64,000 bases of DNA from Microbacterium nanhaiense (GTDB lineage: Bacteria; Actinomycetota; Actinomycetes; Actinomycetales; Microbacteriaceae): contig NZ_BMMQ01000011.1 of assembly GCF_014646015.1 (NCBI RefSeq), forward strand, positions 16,899-80,898, in the 5' to 3' direction. The notes below the pieces were generated by a model that was not told the DNA's origin, ran no database searches, and saw only the letters and a list, made by a program, of their open reading frames with translations. Both the position numbers and the translations under genes were made by a program. Below, piece after piece: positions 63,877-64,000 of the stretch. Positions within the stretch are counted from its first letter, which is position 1, and the number at the start of each line of letters is the position of its first letter.

Positions 63877-64000
63877 GGGCGTGTTGATCAAGAGGTTCAG
63901 GCTCAGGATCGGCGAGTCTCGATGGTGTGACGCGTCAGGAGATCTCGGATGAGGTGTGGGCTGTTCTGGAGCCGCTGATGCCGGTGCCGGTCGGCAGGTC
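63877..64000 (+). mobile_element. Left end of an IS5-type insertion sequence (truncated by window)
   Basis: GGGCGTGTTGATCAAGAGG at 63877 looks like an IS terminal repeat of the IS5/IS427 type, about 50 nt before a transposase start. The other end is outside the window, so terminal repeats and target duplication could not be checked. Confidence 0.6.
63927..64000 (+). CDS. IS5-family transposase, N-terminal fragment
   Basis: Only 24 residues are visible: VTRQEISDEVWAVLEPLMPV then PVGR. The pattern S-D-x-x-W-x-x-L-E-P-L-x-P is the start of IS5-type (DUF4096) transposases, the DNA-binding part of a DDE transposase often made by frameshifting between two frames. GTG 63927 is the start. The rest is outside the window. 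Confidence 0.7.
   Translation, partial: MTRQEISDEVWAVLEPLMPVPVGR

Overview
The window is high-GC DNA (about 70% by eye) from an actinobacterium, most likely a member of Micrococcales/Microbacteriaceae. The evidence is the RNA polymerase, S12, S7, EF-G and EF-Tu proteins, frequent GTG and TTG starts, and a typical single-chain PutA. No rRNA, tRNA or CRISPR array was recognised.

Layout. (1) 1-3131: an SGNH acyltransferase tail, a polytopic membrane protein and a processive GT2 glycosyltransferase (surface polysaccharide). (2) 3139-7859: dps, a hipBA-like toxin-antitoxin operon with a palindromic operator/promoter, an acyltransferase-3 gene and an HTH/PIN pair, together a small toxin-antitoxin island. 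(3) 7973-16805: a tight, translationally coupled glgP-glgB-glgC-glgA-glgX operon for glycogen, whose GlgC and GlgA look alphaproteobacterial rather than actinobacterial. (4) 16869-29962: an exopolysaccharide locus with an O-antigen ligase-like protein, a GT-B-like protein, two GT2 enzymes, a flippase, a secreted clan-A glycoside hydrolase, a DUF4012 protein and a VanZ-like protein, broken up by arrays of palindromic repeats. (5) 30104-34523 (minus): the str operon rpsL-rpsG-fusA-tuf. (6) 34757-42551: accessory genes including a fused, asymmetric ABC exporter. (7) 42674-50086 (minus): rpoB-rpoC, both starting with TTG. (8) 50327-58666: small conserved genes, a threonine aldolase and bifunctional putA. 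(9) 58827-62898 (minus): a two-component system followed by a MacB/FtsX-type ABC transporter. (10) 63140-64000: a NUDIX-like gene and the left end of an IS5-type insertion sequence.

The most unusual feature is the intergenic space. At least five sequence families of 60-95 nt imperfect palindromes (A-E below) fill gaps, often in tandem with fixed periods and sometimes supplying the stop codon of the adjacent gene. Families A and D share a terminal motif, and C and E share a core word, so they may be branches of one class of element. A second genome-wide oddity is the extreme abundance of the hexamer GGATCC inside most genes but not in rpoB, rpoC or the toxin-antitoxin island.

All family assignments rest on reading motifs and recalled family sequences; no database search was run.
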